Made by a program: the position numbers and the translations under genes
Shown here: positions 1 to 8,391 of the stretch, piece by piece
Position numbering within the stretch: the first letter of the stretch is position 1
Layout: every line of letters begins with the position of its first letter
Assembly (NCBI GenBank): GCA_946480475.1
Contig: CAMLJM010000016.1
Coordinates: 1-61,908 of the forward strand
Direction: 5' to 3'
DNA length: 61,908 nucleotides
Origin: an uncultured Alphaproteobacteria bacterium
Lineage (GTDB): Bacteria > Pseudomonadota > Alphaproteobacteria > Micavibrionales > Micavibrionaceae
Notes under the pieces: model-generated
Told to the model about the DNA's origin: nothing
Seen by the model: the letters and a program-made list of their open reading frames with translations, nothing else
The model's database searches: none

Positions 1-91
1 CTGAGATCAAGGCGCTGGGAGAGATTCGTAGTCATGCAAGAATTATACCATGAAATGGCGCATGCGGGAATTGGTGATTATGCGGTATGGA
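1..91. other. Window edge; possible 3' end of an upstream gene
   Basis: On the plus strand, the frame beginning at base 3 is open from the window edge to a TGA at 51-53 and would encode a short basic C-terminus of 16 residues. It could be the tail of a gene convergent with the LysE-type exporter, but it is too short to identify. Nothing else is recognisable here. Confidence 0.2.
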
Positions 92-730
92 TCAGACAGG
101 CGCTTTTGTCAGGGCCAGTTTCAGTCCCAGCGCGATAAAAACCGCACCGCATGTGCGATCTATCCATTTCGATATTTTCAGGAACCGATTTCGGATAGTC
201 GGGGCGGTCAGGAATAGCGATACCGCTATGAACCACGTTGTTACCATGATGCAGCATGTCAGGCCAAATAGTACCTGAATGATATAGGGTGTTGCGGGAC
301 TGACGATCTGTGTAAACAAGGCCAGAAAGAACAGGGTCGCTTTGGGATTTAGTAGATTGGTGATGAAGCCGCTACGGAAGGCCGCAAACGGACTGATATG
401 TTGATGTGCTATCTGTTGCTGGATATTGCCGGAAAAGCCATGAGAGCGGAGTGCTTTGAAACCGACATACATCAGATAGGCAGCGCCTGCGAATTTGATA
501 ATGCTAAAAAGTATGACGGATTTGGCAATCAGGGCGGCAATGCCGATCATAGTATAGGTTGCGTGGATGGCAACGCCACAGCCAAAACCAAGCGCTGTCC
601 AGAAACCAGCACTGCGGCCGTATTGAAGTGCATTGCGCACGGCAACGACAAAATCAGGCCCCGGTGAAATGACTGCCAGAGAAAACACACCTATCAGGGT
701 CAGCCATTCGGCCATGTAACCTTGCATCAA
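92..730 (-). CDS. LysE/RhtB-family amino-acid exporter
   Basis: A 212-residue polytopic inner-membrane protein of the LysE/RhtB translocator family, which exports amino acids or their derivatives using the proton gradient. The family signature SPGPDFVVAVRNAL lies near residue 23, followed by a glycine-rich second helix. Six hydrophobic segments and the length (family about 205-215 aa) fit. The substrate cannot be told from sequence. It lies 18 bp downstream of lptB in the same orientation, so it may be read through from the lpt operon, but its role is unrelated to LPS. The start could be either of the two leading ATGs. Confidence 0.88.
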   Translation of the reverse strand: MMQGYMAEWLTLIGVFSLAVISPGPDFVVAVRNALQYGRSAGFWTALGFGCGVAIHATYTMIGIAALIAKSVILFSIIKFAGAAYLMYVGFKALRSHGFSGNIQQQIAHQHISPFAAFRSGFITNLLNPKATLFFLALFTQIVSPATPYIIQVLFGLTCCIMVTTWFIAVSLFLTAPTIRNRFLKISKWIDRTCGAVFIALGLKLALTKAPV

Positions 731-748
731 GAAACTCCGAAATATGAA

Positions 749-1519
749 TTAAAGCGAGAAGCCTTCGCCAAGATAAACCTTACGGACATCATCGTTACCG
801 ACGATATCGGCAGGGGTGCCTTCCATTAGCACTTTGCCATCATGCAGGATATAAGCGCGGTCAACGATGCCGAGTGCTTCGCGGACATTGTGATCGGTGA
901 TCAGTACGCCGATATTCTTGGTTTTCAAATATCCGATCAGGGCACGAATTTCACCGACAGCAATCGGGTCAACACCGGCGAGCGGTTCATCGAGCATGAT
1001 GAATTCAGGCCGGCCTGCGAGTGCGCGCGCAATCTCGACACGGCGGCGTTCACCACCTGATAGTGCAATAGCCGGTGTACGGCGCAAATGGCTGATGGAA
1101 AACTCAGCCAGCAAATCTTCGAGCAGTTGTTCCTGATCTTCCTGATTGAGATCCTGCGCCTGCACGACAGCACGAATGTTGTCTTCCACTGAAAGGCCGC
1201 GGAAGATTGATGCTTCCTGAGGTAAATAACCGATACCCAGACGCGCGCGACGATACATCGGCAGGCCTGTGATGTCCTGGCCGTCGAGCTGGATATAGCC
1301 AGAGTCCGGATTGATCAGGCCGCTGATAATATAGAAACAGGTGGTTTTACCCGCACCGTTGGGGCCAAGCAGGGCCACGGCCTCACCGCGCTGGATTGTC
1401 AAACTGACATCGCGCAGGACGGGACGTTTTTTATAACTACGGGATAAATGAGTGGCGGTCAGGCCCTTGGGTACGGCCTTCAATTGACGCTTGCGAGGTC
1501 TTTTGGATAGTTCACTCAT
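749..1519 (-). CDS. lptB: LptB, ATPase of the LPS export ABC transporter
   Basis: A 256-residue cytoplasmic ATPase that powers extraction of LPS from the inner membrane by LptB2FGC. Visible motifs are Walker A GPNGAGKT at about residues 52-59, the ABC signature [15 protein letters not shown], Walker B FIMLDEPLAGVD, and the switch His in TDHNVREAL. A basic N-terminal stretch of about 20 residues precedes the usual LptB start. It follows lptC and lptA in the same orientation, the standard order. Its membrane partners LptF and LptG are encoded about 34 kb away in this window. The downstream rpoN/hpf genes seen in many relatives are absent. Confidence 0.96.
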   Translation of the reverse strand: MSELSKRPRKRQLKAVPKGLTATHLSRSYKKRPVLRDVSLTIQRGEAVALLGPNGAGKTTCFYIISGLINPDSGYIQLDGQDITGLPMYRRARLGIGYLPQEASIFRGLSVEDNIRAVVQAQDLNQEDQEQLLEDLLAEFSISHLRRTPAIALSGGERRRVEIARALAGRPEFIMLDEPLAGVDPIAVGEIRALIGYLKTKNIGVLITDHNVREALGIVDRAYILHDGKVLMEGTPADIVGNDDVRKVYLGEGFSL

Positions 1520-1604
1520 GACAAGGGCATCATGCCTGTAAATAGGGAAAAAGTCAAAAAAGGCGCGGATTTCCTAATGAAATCAGGGTCTAAGTTAGGT
1601 CGGA

Positions 1605-2591
1605 TCAGGGGGCTGTCAAGTGGCCACCCGCTTCAGGTTTTGTCAAGGGCGGCGGCACCGAAGCCGGGCTTTCTTCCGGGATAACGGTATAACCCTGTTC
1701 GGATGCTGTCGGGGTTACGGGCACCGCTGGTGTCGGCCTAGGGGCAGGTGCCGCGGGCTGTTCTGTCTTGGTGCTGCCGGGGTAGAACACGCCTTTCACG
1801 CGGCCTGAGGTCGGGTTGGTTGTCGTTGTGTTACCGAACATCTTGCTGACATTGGTAGTGAGATCAATTTCAGCGCGTGTGCCTTCCAGCACGTTCGGGC
1901 CACGGGTGATTTTTACATTACCTGTGACTTCGGCAATATTTGTAGCCGCATTATAAACACCACGATCACCGGTCAGAATTTCTGTGGGAGTGGTGACGAT
2001 CACATGACCCTCGCCCTCGAAGCGCTCGAGTTTGCGCCCACCCAGGGCGGAAGAGTTTGGAGCGCTGGCGGATGCGGGTTGATTGTTCTGGGCAAAAAAC
2101 GCTGATGCCTTGTCAGCCTGGATTTTATCTTCGCCACGGATAATCAGCACGTCACCATAGGCACTCAAGCGGCCCTCATTGACAGCGTATTCAAACTTAT
2201 CCCGTGCGGTGATGGTCTGATCGGGGGCTGTCATCTTCAGGGCTTCACCGGTCATAGTGGCGATACCGGTATCCAGTTCGTAGACCGCCTTGTCACCAAA
2301 GGCCTGATTGCCCTGTGACGTAATGACGACGTTATTATCGGCTGTCATGCGGTAGATATCAAAATTTGATTTCTCACTCTCGCGGTAGTCGGCGGTCAGT
2401 GTTTCCGCATTGATGGTTGTTAAGCCCTGCTTAGCTTCGGCTTTGCCCCGGGCGATATATTTTTTATCTGTACGATGCCATTCCAGCGTCTGATCCGCTG
2501 TGATTTCCAATGGTTTCTCCGCTTGTTGCGTTTCTTGGGCCCATGCCGGTGCCGCTAAGGATAACAACAGAAATGCGAATAGATATTTCAT
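1605..2591 (-). CDS. lptA: LptA-like periplasmic LPS bridge protein, extended
   Basis: A 328-residue periplasmic protein of the LptA/OstA family, which forms the beta-jellyroll bridge carrying LPS from LptC to LptD. It starts with a clear signal peptide (cleavage expected after AWA near residue 18). OstA-type repeats (ITADQ, ADYRES, VYELDTG) run from about residue 28 to 150, and a second similar stretch (EGEGHVIVTTPTE, GDRGVYNA, NVKITRG) from about 188 to 265. The last 60 residues are a proline/alanine-rich, probably disordered tail. Typical LptA is 170-200 aa, so this one is much longer. It starts 3 bp after the lptC stop and is followed by lptB. Confidence 0.88.
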   Translation of the reverse strand: MKYLFAFLLLSLAAPAWAQETQQAEKPLEITADQTLEWHRTDKKYIARGKAEAKQGLTTINAETLTADYRESEKSNFDIYRMTADNNVVITSQGNQAFGDKAVYELDTGIATMTGEALKMTAPDQTITARDKFEYAVNEGRLSAYGDVLIIRGEDKIQADKASAFFAQNNQPASASAPNSSALGGRKLERFEGEGHVIVTTPTEILTGDRGVYNAATNIAEVTGNVKITRGPNVLEGTRAEIDLTTNVSKMFGNTTTTNPTSGRVKGVFYPGSTKTEQPAAPAPRPTPAVPVTPTASEQGYTVIPEESPASVPPPLTKPEAGGHLTAP

Positions 2592-2594
2592 GGG

Positions 2595-3269
2595 TTATAG
2601 CCCTTTTAATTTTTCTTTTAGAATGAGTTTTGCAGGTCCGGTGAAGACCAGTATTCCTTCGGCGTTACGTCCATCCATGCCGCTGGCATGCAATGTGCCT
2701 GCGGGTCCTACAATCCGGACAGGTTGATCCGTGCGTGTCTCACGAGCCTTGGTGTCAATCATCAGGCGTGTGGTGTCCAGATCGTATCCGCTGCTGTGTT
2801 TCACTTTGACATCACCATCAAGATACAACAGTCCCGCGACCTGGCGGTAATTGCCTTTCAGGGCTGTGATTTTCACTGTCTCACTATTCGCGAGATTGAT
2901 ATCGCCCACAGGCATATCCAGCAGCAGGATGTCCGGATTCTGCTGGCTTTGCACAGCGCGTGTCGCGGTCAGCACATAAGGATTATTAGCGGAGTCAGCC
3001 CCTTCGAAGCGTGGATTGATAAGCTCGTTCTGCGTGGCGGGCTGGTTCTGGCTGACATTCTCGGGTGTGACGGGCGTAATCGCCGTTTCCATTTTTGGCC
3101 ATGCCATCACAATCGCGACGATCACAACGGCAACAAGCGGTAAAGCCCAGCGCATGGCTTTGACGAATTTGGTGTAGGTATGGGAATGAACGACACGTTC
3201 CTGCTCAGAACGGATCAGGCGGCTCAGGCGCTCGGCGCGCAATTCCTTCTGGCCGGGTTCATCGTTCAT
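2595..3269 (-). CDS. lptC: LptC, LPS export system membrane-anchored protein
   Basis: A 224-residue bitopic protein that receives LPS from LptB2FG and hands it to LptA. A cytoplasmic N-terminus of about 40 residues is followed by one transmembrane helix (about residues 40-60) and a periplasmic LptC domain with the repeated DG/GD beta-strand pattern. Its start codon overlaps the dedA stop by 4 bp (ATGA), indicating translational coupling, and lptA follows at 3 bp. Position between kdsD and lptA-lptB matches the usual proteobacterial order. The N-terminal extension before the helix is longer than in E. coli LptC but common in alphaproteobacteria. Confidence 0.9.
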   Translation of the reverse strand: MNDEPGQKELRAERLSRLIRSEQERVVHSHTYTKFVKAMRWALPLVAVVIVAIVMAWPKMETAITPVTPENVSQNQPATQNELINPRFEGADSANNPYVLTATRAVQSQQNPDILLLDMPVGDINLANSETVKITALKGNYRQVAGLLYLDGDVKVKHSSGYDLDTTRLMIDTKARETRTDQPVRIVGPAGTLHASGMDGRNAEGILVFTGPAKLILKEKLKGL

Positions 3270-3892
3270 TCAGCACCTTTTTCCTCGGTTTTCTTCTGGG
3301 CTTGCAGTTCTTTGTATATATGCCAGGCAGAAGGCAGGACCGATGCGGTGATAATCAGCAAAATGATCGGTAGCAGGTATTTATCCAGCCTGTCTGCCGG
3401 GATCAGTTCACCCAGGAAATATCCCATGACGGTCAAACCCACGGCCCACAACAACGCACCGATCACGGTATAAGCAAAGAAGAATCGATAGGGCACTTGT
3501 GCTACACCCGCCAGGAAGGGGGTGAACGTACGAATGATCGGCAGGAAACGGGCGAGAATAATGGCCATCCTGCCGTGCTTATTGAAGAAGCTTTGCGTCA
3601 TTTCCAGATGTTTCTTCTTCAGGAAACGCGTATCGCCATTTTTGAACAGACGCATGCCGACACGCTTACCGACTTCATAACCCAGCATATTGCCGGTGAC
3701 AGCTGCGATGAAGCAGCCTGTCGTCAGCGTCACGATATTCAATGTGCCTTGGGCCGCGAGGACGCCCGCGGTAAAGAGCAGGCTGTCGCCAGGGAAGAAG
3801 AAACAGAACAGGATGCCTGATTCAGCGAAGACAACACCCCAGACGCCAAAATAACCCAGAGCCTTGATCAGGGCGAGAATGTCAAAATGCAT
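3266..3892 (-). CDS. DedA-family inner-membrane protein
   Basis: A 208-residue polytopic protein of the DedA/VTT family, thought to act as lipid scramblases or flippases (undecaprenyl phosphate or phosphatidylethanolamine) and needed for envelope integrity. Visible features are the FAESG...FFPGDSLLF segment near residues 23-40, the family glycine and arginine motifs (RFLPIIRTFTPFLAGV, about 114-129) and late hydrophobic helices. It sits between kdsD (9 bp upstream) and lptC (4 bp overlap), an unusual insertion into the LPS export operon. A lipid carrier or LPS-related role is inferred from this context only. Confidence 0.88.
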   Translation of the reverse strand: MHFDILALIKALGYFGVWGVVFAESGILFCFFFPGDSLLFTAGVLAAQGTLNIVTLTTGCFIAAVTGNMLGYEVGKRVGMRLFKNGDTRFLKKKHLEMTQSFFNKHGRMAIILARFLPIIRTFTPFLAGVAQVPYRFFFAYTVIGALLWAVGLTVMGYFLGELIPADRLDKYLLPIILLIITASVLPSAWHIYKELQAQKKTEEKGAE

Positions 3893-3901
3893 GATCTTTC
3901 C

Positions 3902-4909
3902 TTATGCTACGCCCGCCTGCAGACAATCCTGCAGACGGATCAGGCCCACAAATTTTCCCTGATCGGATACGGTCAGGCATGTGATCTGTGATTTGAAACC
4001 ATTCAGCATGGTGTCCACGGCTTCTGCCGCCAGCAGGTCGCTGGCGATGGATTTTGGATTACGCGTCATCAGCATGCCAGCAGTTTTTGTCAGCAGGTCA
4101 GGACCCATATGACGGCGCAAATCGCCATCGGTGATGATTCCGATCAGGTTTTTCTGATCATCGATAATCACGACAGAACCCAGATTTTTATTCGTCATTT
4201 CCAGCAGCACTTTGTCCATCGTATCGTTTTCACGCACGAGGGCGAGTTTATCGAGCGGCTGCATAATCTCTTTGACTGTGCGCAGGCGCTGACCCAGTTT
4301 GCCGCCCGGGTGGAAAACGCGGAATTGTTCGGCCGTCAGGCCCATGCGTTCCAGCAGGGCTACGGCCAGTGCATCGCCCAGCGCCATCATCATGGTTGTC
4401 GATGTCGTCGGCGCCAATCCATTGGGGCAGGCTTCCGGCATTTTGGGCAATACCAGTTTGATGTCGGCATGCTTAGCCAGTGTGCTTTCACCGTTACTGG
4501 TCATGGCAATCAGGGTGATGCCAAAGCGGCGTGTATAATGGATCAGGTCTGAAAGTTCTGCACTTTCACCACCGTTAGAAAGCAGCAGCACAATATCCGT
4601 TTCGGTAATCATGCCCAGATCGCCATGGCTGGCTTCACCGGGATGTACGAAGTGCGAGGGCGTACCTGTTGAGGCCAGGGTTGCTGTAATTTTCTTGGCG
4701 ACATGCCCGCTTTTGCCCATACCGGCCACAACCAGACGGCCACGACGGTCGCGTTTCATGTCATGAATGGCGTCTACGGCTTCTGCGAATGAGCCATCCA
4801 GTGACTTGGCGAGGGCTGTCAGGCCTTCTGCTTCCGTCGTCAAGGTACGGATGCCGTTCTCTATGTCTGTGTGGCCCTGATCTTTAGTCATGTTCGTTGC
4901 AGCTTTCAT
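3902..4909 (-). CDS. kdsD: D-arabinose 5-phosphate isomerase (KdsD/KpsF)
   Basis: A 335-residue cytoplasmic sugar isomerase converting ribulose 5-phosphate to arabinose 5-phosphate, the first step of Kdo synthesis for LPS. An N-terminal SIS domain (GMGKSGHVAKKIT at about 63-75, HPGEASHGDLGM at about 88-99, SNGGESAEL) is followed by two CBS domains from about residue 205 to the end. The length matches the family (about 325-335). An alternative ATG lies at codon 7. It is the first LPS gene of the minus-strand cluster, 15 bp after creD. Confidence 0.94.
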   Translation of the reverse strand: MKAATNMTKDQGHTDIENGIRTLTTEAEGLTALAKSLDGSFAEAVDAIHDMKRDRRGRLVVAGMGKSGHVAKKITATLASTGTPSHFVHPGEASHGDLGMITETDIVLLLSNGGESAELSDLIHYTRRFGITLIAMTSNGESTLAKHADIKLVLPKMPEACPNGLAPTTSTTMMMALGDALAVALLERMGLTAEQFRVFHPGGKLGQRLRTVKEIMQPLDKLALVRENDTMDKVLLEMTNKNLGSVVIIDDQKNLIGIITDGDLRRHMGPDLLTKTAGMLMTRNPKSIASDLLAAEAVDTMLNGFKSQITCLTVSDQGKFVGLIRLQDCLQAGVA

Positions 4910-4924
4910 GAGGTTTCTTTTCTC

Positions 4925-6313
4925 TCATTTCTTGGCACTATCTTGCTGTATCTGCGCTTGCCCCAGGTTTTCCCAGTCGACATTGCGTGTCATCACCATA
5001 ATACCTGCAATCAGCAGGAACAACAGCAGAGAGCCCATCAGCAGGGCATAATCTTCGGACAGCAATATGACATATAACACACCATAAAGAATTGCCAGCG
5101 CCAAGCCTGTCTGGATGCCCTGTTTTTTACCTTTCAGAACATACGAAACGTAATAAGTCAGCAGGGCTACGGTGGCTGCGGCTGCCAGCAGATATGCCAT
5201 TGCAAAACCTATATGTTCAGCCAGTGATACCAGCAACAGGAAAAAAACAGCCAAGGCACCCCCGACCAGCAGGAATTGCGGCAGGCTGACATGCAGGTTT
5301 TTTAACGTTTCCATCACATAAAACAGCACGAAAGTCAGTACGACAAACAACAACCCGTACTTAATCGCGCGATTGGATTGTTTGTAGATGTCGGTCGGCT
5401 GGAACAATCCCACGCCGGATGACTTTTCCATCAGATCACGGCAATTGTCGTACCGTATGCAATCCGTCATGGCGTTCAGGATATTTGTTGCCAGCAATCC
5501 GGTTTTCCAGCTTGCGGTGAAGCCTTGTTCCGTGATCGTACGTTCATCAGGCAGAAAGCGTCCGTTAAAGCTCGGGTGGGGCCAGTCGGATTCCATTTTC
5601 ATGGCGACATCGCCACCGACAGGCATGATGTGGAATTCATTCATGCCTTTCAGGTCGAAATTGATCGTGAAATTCAAGCTATCGTTTTCTGCCTGCAGGT
5701 TATCAAGCGGAATGTGTACGCCATCTTTCAGGCCGTTGATGCGCGTCCCCGGCTGCGGGGTATAGGTTTTATCATTCAGGGTGATGGCGGGGATACCACC
5801 AATCCCACGGATATCATTCACAGCCATGCTGAGGAAGGGCTGTTCAAGGGTACCGTTCTCGGATGTGATGGCAGCAAATGCCTCTTTAATCTTGGTGAAT
5901 TGTCCTGTCATAGAGATGGAAGCCACATAAACGGGGATTTTATAAAGGCCGCGCTTACGCTCTTCGGATTCCAGTGAGGTCGCGATATTCAGCGTTGCCG
6001 GAATAGCCACCTGTTTCCGGGTAACTTTATTGTTTGTGATGACGATCTTGTTCTTTTCAGAGTCAAAGTTCTCAGCTTTTTCCACGACTATATAGGGGAT
6101 CACCAGAACCGGCCCTGTGACCGTTTGTGTATCAGCCCAACTGGCGGCGATACTTCTGACGGATTCGTCACGGTATTGCGTGCGGTCTCTTACGATATCG
6201 TCCACCATTCCCAGGGGGATTAGGAACAGCAGCGCCAGCACTGCAATAAACAGCGGTCTTAATTTGCTTTGCATGGTTTTGCTGAACGATGAAACTTGTG
6301 ATCCTATATACAT
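4925..6313 (-). CDS. creD: CreD-like inner-membrane protein
   Basis: A 462-residue inner-membrane protein of the CreD family (in E. coli a member of the CreBC regulon, of unclear biochemical function, linked to envelope stress and beta-lactam or colicin phenotypes). One N-terminal transmembrane segment (about residues 19-38) precedes a large beta-rich periplasmic domain, and five or six closely spaced helices follow from about residue 320. Family hallmarks include YRDESVRSIAASWA near residue 47 and VGLFQPTDIYKQSNRAIKYG before the helices. No creBC genes are in the window. A good RBS (GAGAAGAGGA) precedes the ATG. It lies between rnd and kdsD, where relatives have no gene. Confidence 0.88.
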   Translation of the reverse strand: MYIGSQVSSFSKTMQSKLRPLFIAVLALLFLIPLGMVDDIVRDRTQYRDESVRSIAASWADTQTVTGPVLVIPYIVVEKAENFDSEKNKIVITNNKVTRKQVAIPATLNIATSLESEERKRGLYKIPVYVASISMTGQFTKIKEAFAAITSENGTLEQPFLSMAVNDIRGIGGIPAITLNDKTYTPQPGTRINGLKDGVHIPLDNLQAENDSLNFTINFDLKGMNEFHIMPVGGDVAMKMESDWPHPSFNGRFLPDERTITEQGFTASWKTGLLATNILNAMTDCIRYDNCRDLMEKSSGVGLFQPTDIYKQSNRAIKYGLLFVVLTFVLFYVMETLKNLHVSLPQFLLVGGALAVFFLLLVSLAEHIGFAMAYLLAAAATVALLTYYVSYVLKGKKQGIQTGLALAILYGVLYVILLSEDYALLMGSLLLFLLIAGIMVMTRNVDWENLGQAQIQQDSAKK

Positions 6314-6385
6314 GGCATTCCTCTTCTCCGAGGCCTTCAGAACAATACAGGAGTGTGACCGAATTTCAGCAAATGCTTGTTCTTT

Positions 6386-7021
6386 TTAATGGCTGAAAAT
6401 GTCAATTTCCGGCCAACCCTCGGTATCAAGCTTTGCGCGGGCGGGCAGAAAATCAAAGCAGGCCTGGGCCAGCTTTGTACGGCCTTCGCGTTCCAGCATC
6501 TCATCCAAGTGCTCACGGATTTTATGCAGGTATAGAACATCGTCAGCAGCGTAAGCCAGTTGCTCTTTCGAAAGCTTTTCGGCGCCCCAGTCAGATGATT
6601 GCTGTTGTTTATTTAATTCAATACCCAACAGATCGCGACACAATGTCGAGAGGCTATGTTTATCCGTGTAAGTGCGGCACAGGCGGGAGGCGATTTTTGT
6701 GCAATAAATATTTTTTATGTCAATACCGAGGTTGTGCTGCAGGATAGCGACATCAAATCGTGCAAAATGAAACAGCTTGGTAACTTTTGGATCGGTCAGC
6801 AAGGCTTTCAAGTTAGGGGCATTTACTTTGCCTGGCGCAATCTGAACCAGATGGGCCTGACTATCACCGCCGGAAAGCTGGACCAGACACAGGCGGTCAC
6901 GATGGTTATTCAGGCCCATGGCTTCGGTATCAATAGCGATAACGGAACCCAATTTTACAGTTTTCGGAAGATCGCCCTGATGCAGATGAATTTTCGGTTT
7001 GCTGACTTTGGTGGCGGACAT
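6386..7021 (-). CDS. rnd: Ribonuclease D-type 3'-5' exonuclease, short form
   Basis: A 211-residue DEDD-family exoribonuclease acting on tRNA and other stable RNA 3' ends. Exo motifs are visible: IDTEAMGL (about 30-37), HFARFDVAIL (about 81-90) and YAADDVLYLHKI (about 157-168). The C-terminal HRDC domains of E. coli RNase D are missing, which is the usual short alphaproteobacterial form. The start codon lies 2 bp beyond a terminator-like hairpin whose 3' arm also supplies the Shine-Dalgarno (AAGGGG), so translation may be gated (see findings). It is downstream of tRNA-Leu in the same orientation. Confidence 0.93.
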   Translation of the reverse strand: MSATKVSKPKIHLHQGDLPKTVKLGSVIAIDTEAMGLNNHRDRLCLVQLSGGDSQAHLVQIAPGKVNAPNLKALLTDPKVTKLFHFARFDVAILQHNLGIDIKNIYCTKIASRLCRTYTDKHSLSTLCRDLLGIELNKQQQSSDWGAEKLSKEQLAYAADDVLYLHKIREHLDEMLEREGRTKLAQACFDFLPARAKLDTEGWPEIDIFSH

Positions 7022-7045
7022 GAAAAAACCCCTTATTTAAGGGGT
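7022..7045 (-). terminator. Hairpin between tRNA-Leu and rnd, overlapping the rnd RBS
   Basis: On the minus strand ACCCCTTA and TAAGGGGT form an 8-bp stem with a very small loop, followed at once by six T residues and the rnd ATG. It looks like the rho-independent terminator of the tRNA-Leu transcript. The AAGGGG of its 3' arm is also the only good Shine-Dalgarno for rnd, 7 nt before the ATG. Confidence 0.7.
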
Positions 7046-7115
7046 CAATTCTATCCGGAATACCCGGAAAATCAATGAGTTGCTGAACCTTAAATCTCGA
7101 CCTACGGAGGAGAAG

Positions 7116-7202
7116 TGGTGCCCAAGAGAAGACTCGAACTTCCATGACATTTCTGTCACACGGACCTGAACCGTGCGCGTCTACCAATTCCGCCACTTGG
7201 GC
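7116..7202 (-). tRNA. tRNA-Leu (anticodon CAG)
   Basis: An 87-nt class II tRNA with encoded CCA. The acceptor arms GCCCAAG and CTTGGGC pair perfectly. The anticodon arm is CACGG-TTCAGGT-CCGTG, giving anticodon CAG (reads CUG). The long variable arm (TGACA...TGTCA) marks it as a leucine tRNA, and the T arm is GAAG-TTCGAGT-CTTC. No second tRNA is nearby. Confidence 0.97.
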
Positions 7203-7417
7203 ATGCCGATATATGGGCATTCGGGGAAAAGCAGGGGTTTATTAACCTACGGTGACAAGGATGTCAAACAGGTTTATGATCGCCCTATCAACCCGTCCGG
7301 GTTGGTTCCCCCTTTTTTGCCTGTGTTTCCCAGTTCTTAACATTCTGCAGGCAGACTGAGAGAGGAGAGTAGGACTATACGGCATTACGTTTATTTCCTG
7401 GAAGGGCTTGATATTAA

Positions 7418-8254
7418 ATGAAAATTCTTGTCGTTGATCGTGACACGCTCGCCACGCAGCTGATTCGTTCCCGCCTTGAGGTCAAAGGGCACACGATCGT
7501 TGAAGAGCCGGTCAAGAATAATGCCATTGCGCTTCTGGAAAAGGATGCCTACCAGGTGGTCTTTATTGACCCTGCCCCTCTGAACAATGCGCGCCCTGTG
7601 GTTCTCGGCATTCGCCGGGCCATGCGCAGTTATCCTTATATCATTCTGATGTCTCAGGAAATTCCGCGTGAGGATGCCCTGCGGGCTGGTGCCAACGAAG
7701 TGATGGTCAAACCCATCGACCATACCGGCCTTGAGAAAGTCATGGAGAATGCTGAGCGCCTGACATCGTTGATCAAGCGTATCGGTGATGAAAGCGAAGA
7801 TTTCCCCTCTGCTGGGGGTGTGATTGCCAAGTCCGCCTTCAATCAGTTGTTCCTGTCAGGGATTGACCGTGCGGACCGTTATGGCGAGCGTTCTTTCCTT
7901 GTCTTCATCGGTATCAAAAATTATCAGGACATCGTGGCGATGGATGGCACGTATGCGGCTGAATATGCGACAGCAAAGCTGTCTCAGTATCTCGTACGCC
8001 TGCGTCGCCAGTCAGATATTATTGCGCAGACAGGCAAGAACGAATATTGCCTGATGCTGCAACGTCCGATGTATGAAACAGAACCTATGGAAGCAGCGAA
8101 CCGTTTTGCTGATGCTCTCCGCCGCTTTGATGATATTTGTGCCAGCGAGAATGTAAAAGTCGAAGTGGCCGTTACGCTGGTTGACCTGCCGGTTGGCAAC
8201 AAGATTATCGAACACGTCGTAACTTTCACGAAGCAACGGGCCAACGCTATCTAA
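7418..8254 (+). CDS. Receiver-domain protein with degenerate GGDEF domain
   Basis: A 278-residue cytoplasmic signalling protein. Residues 1-115 form a CheY-like receiver: acidic pocket Asp7/Asp9, phospho-acceptor Asp51 (FIDPAP) and the conserved Lys98 (MVKPID). Residues from about 138 to the end look like a GGDEF fold (SAFNQLFLSGIDRADRYGE, then FIGIKNYQDI, then LRRQSDIIAQTGKNEY). The active-site GGDEF is replaced by GKNEY (206-210), so diguanylate cyclase activity is unlikely. It may instead bind a nucleotide or a partner. It has its own 215-bp upstream region and a downstream terminator, so it is probably monocistronic. No kinase is adjacent. Confidence 0.8.
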   Translation: MKILVVDRDTLATQLIRSRLEVKGHTIVEEPVKNNAIALLEKDAYQVVFIDPAPLNNARPVVLGIRRAMRSYPYIILMSQEIPREDALRAGANEVMVKPIDHTGLEKVMENAERLTSLIKRIGDESEDFPSAGGVIAKSAFNQLFLSGIDRADRYGERSFLVFIGIKNYQDIVAMDGTYAAEYATAKLSQYLVRLRRQSDIIAQTGKNEYCLMLQRPMYETEPMEAANRFADALRRFDDICASENVKVEVAVTLVDLPVGNKIIEHVVTFTKQRANAI

Positions 8255-8339
8255 CGCGATGGTATGCACGGCTTGACAGGTATGATCTGAAACATCATGT
8301 TCATATCACCAACGGGATGATTCCGTCCCGCTATCTGGA

Positions 8340-8366
8340 ACCCGCCACGCAGGCGGGTTTTTTATT
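8340..8366 (+). terminator. Rho-independent terminator after the receiver/GGDEF-like gene
   Basis: ACCCGCC and GGCGGGT form a 7-bp GC-rich stem with a 5-nt loop, followed by TTTTTTATT. A smaller hairpin (GGGA...TCCC) lies just before it at about 8313-8328. Confidence 0.85.
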
Positions 8367-8391
8367 GCCCTTATTCTCAGGAGATCATTCC

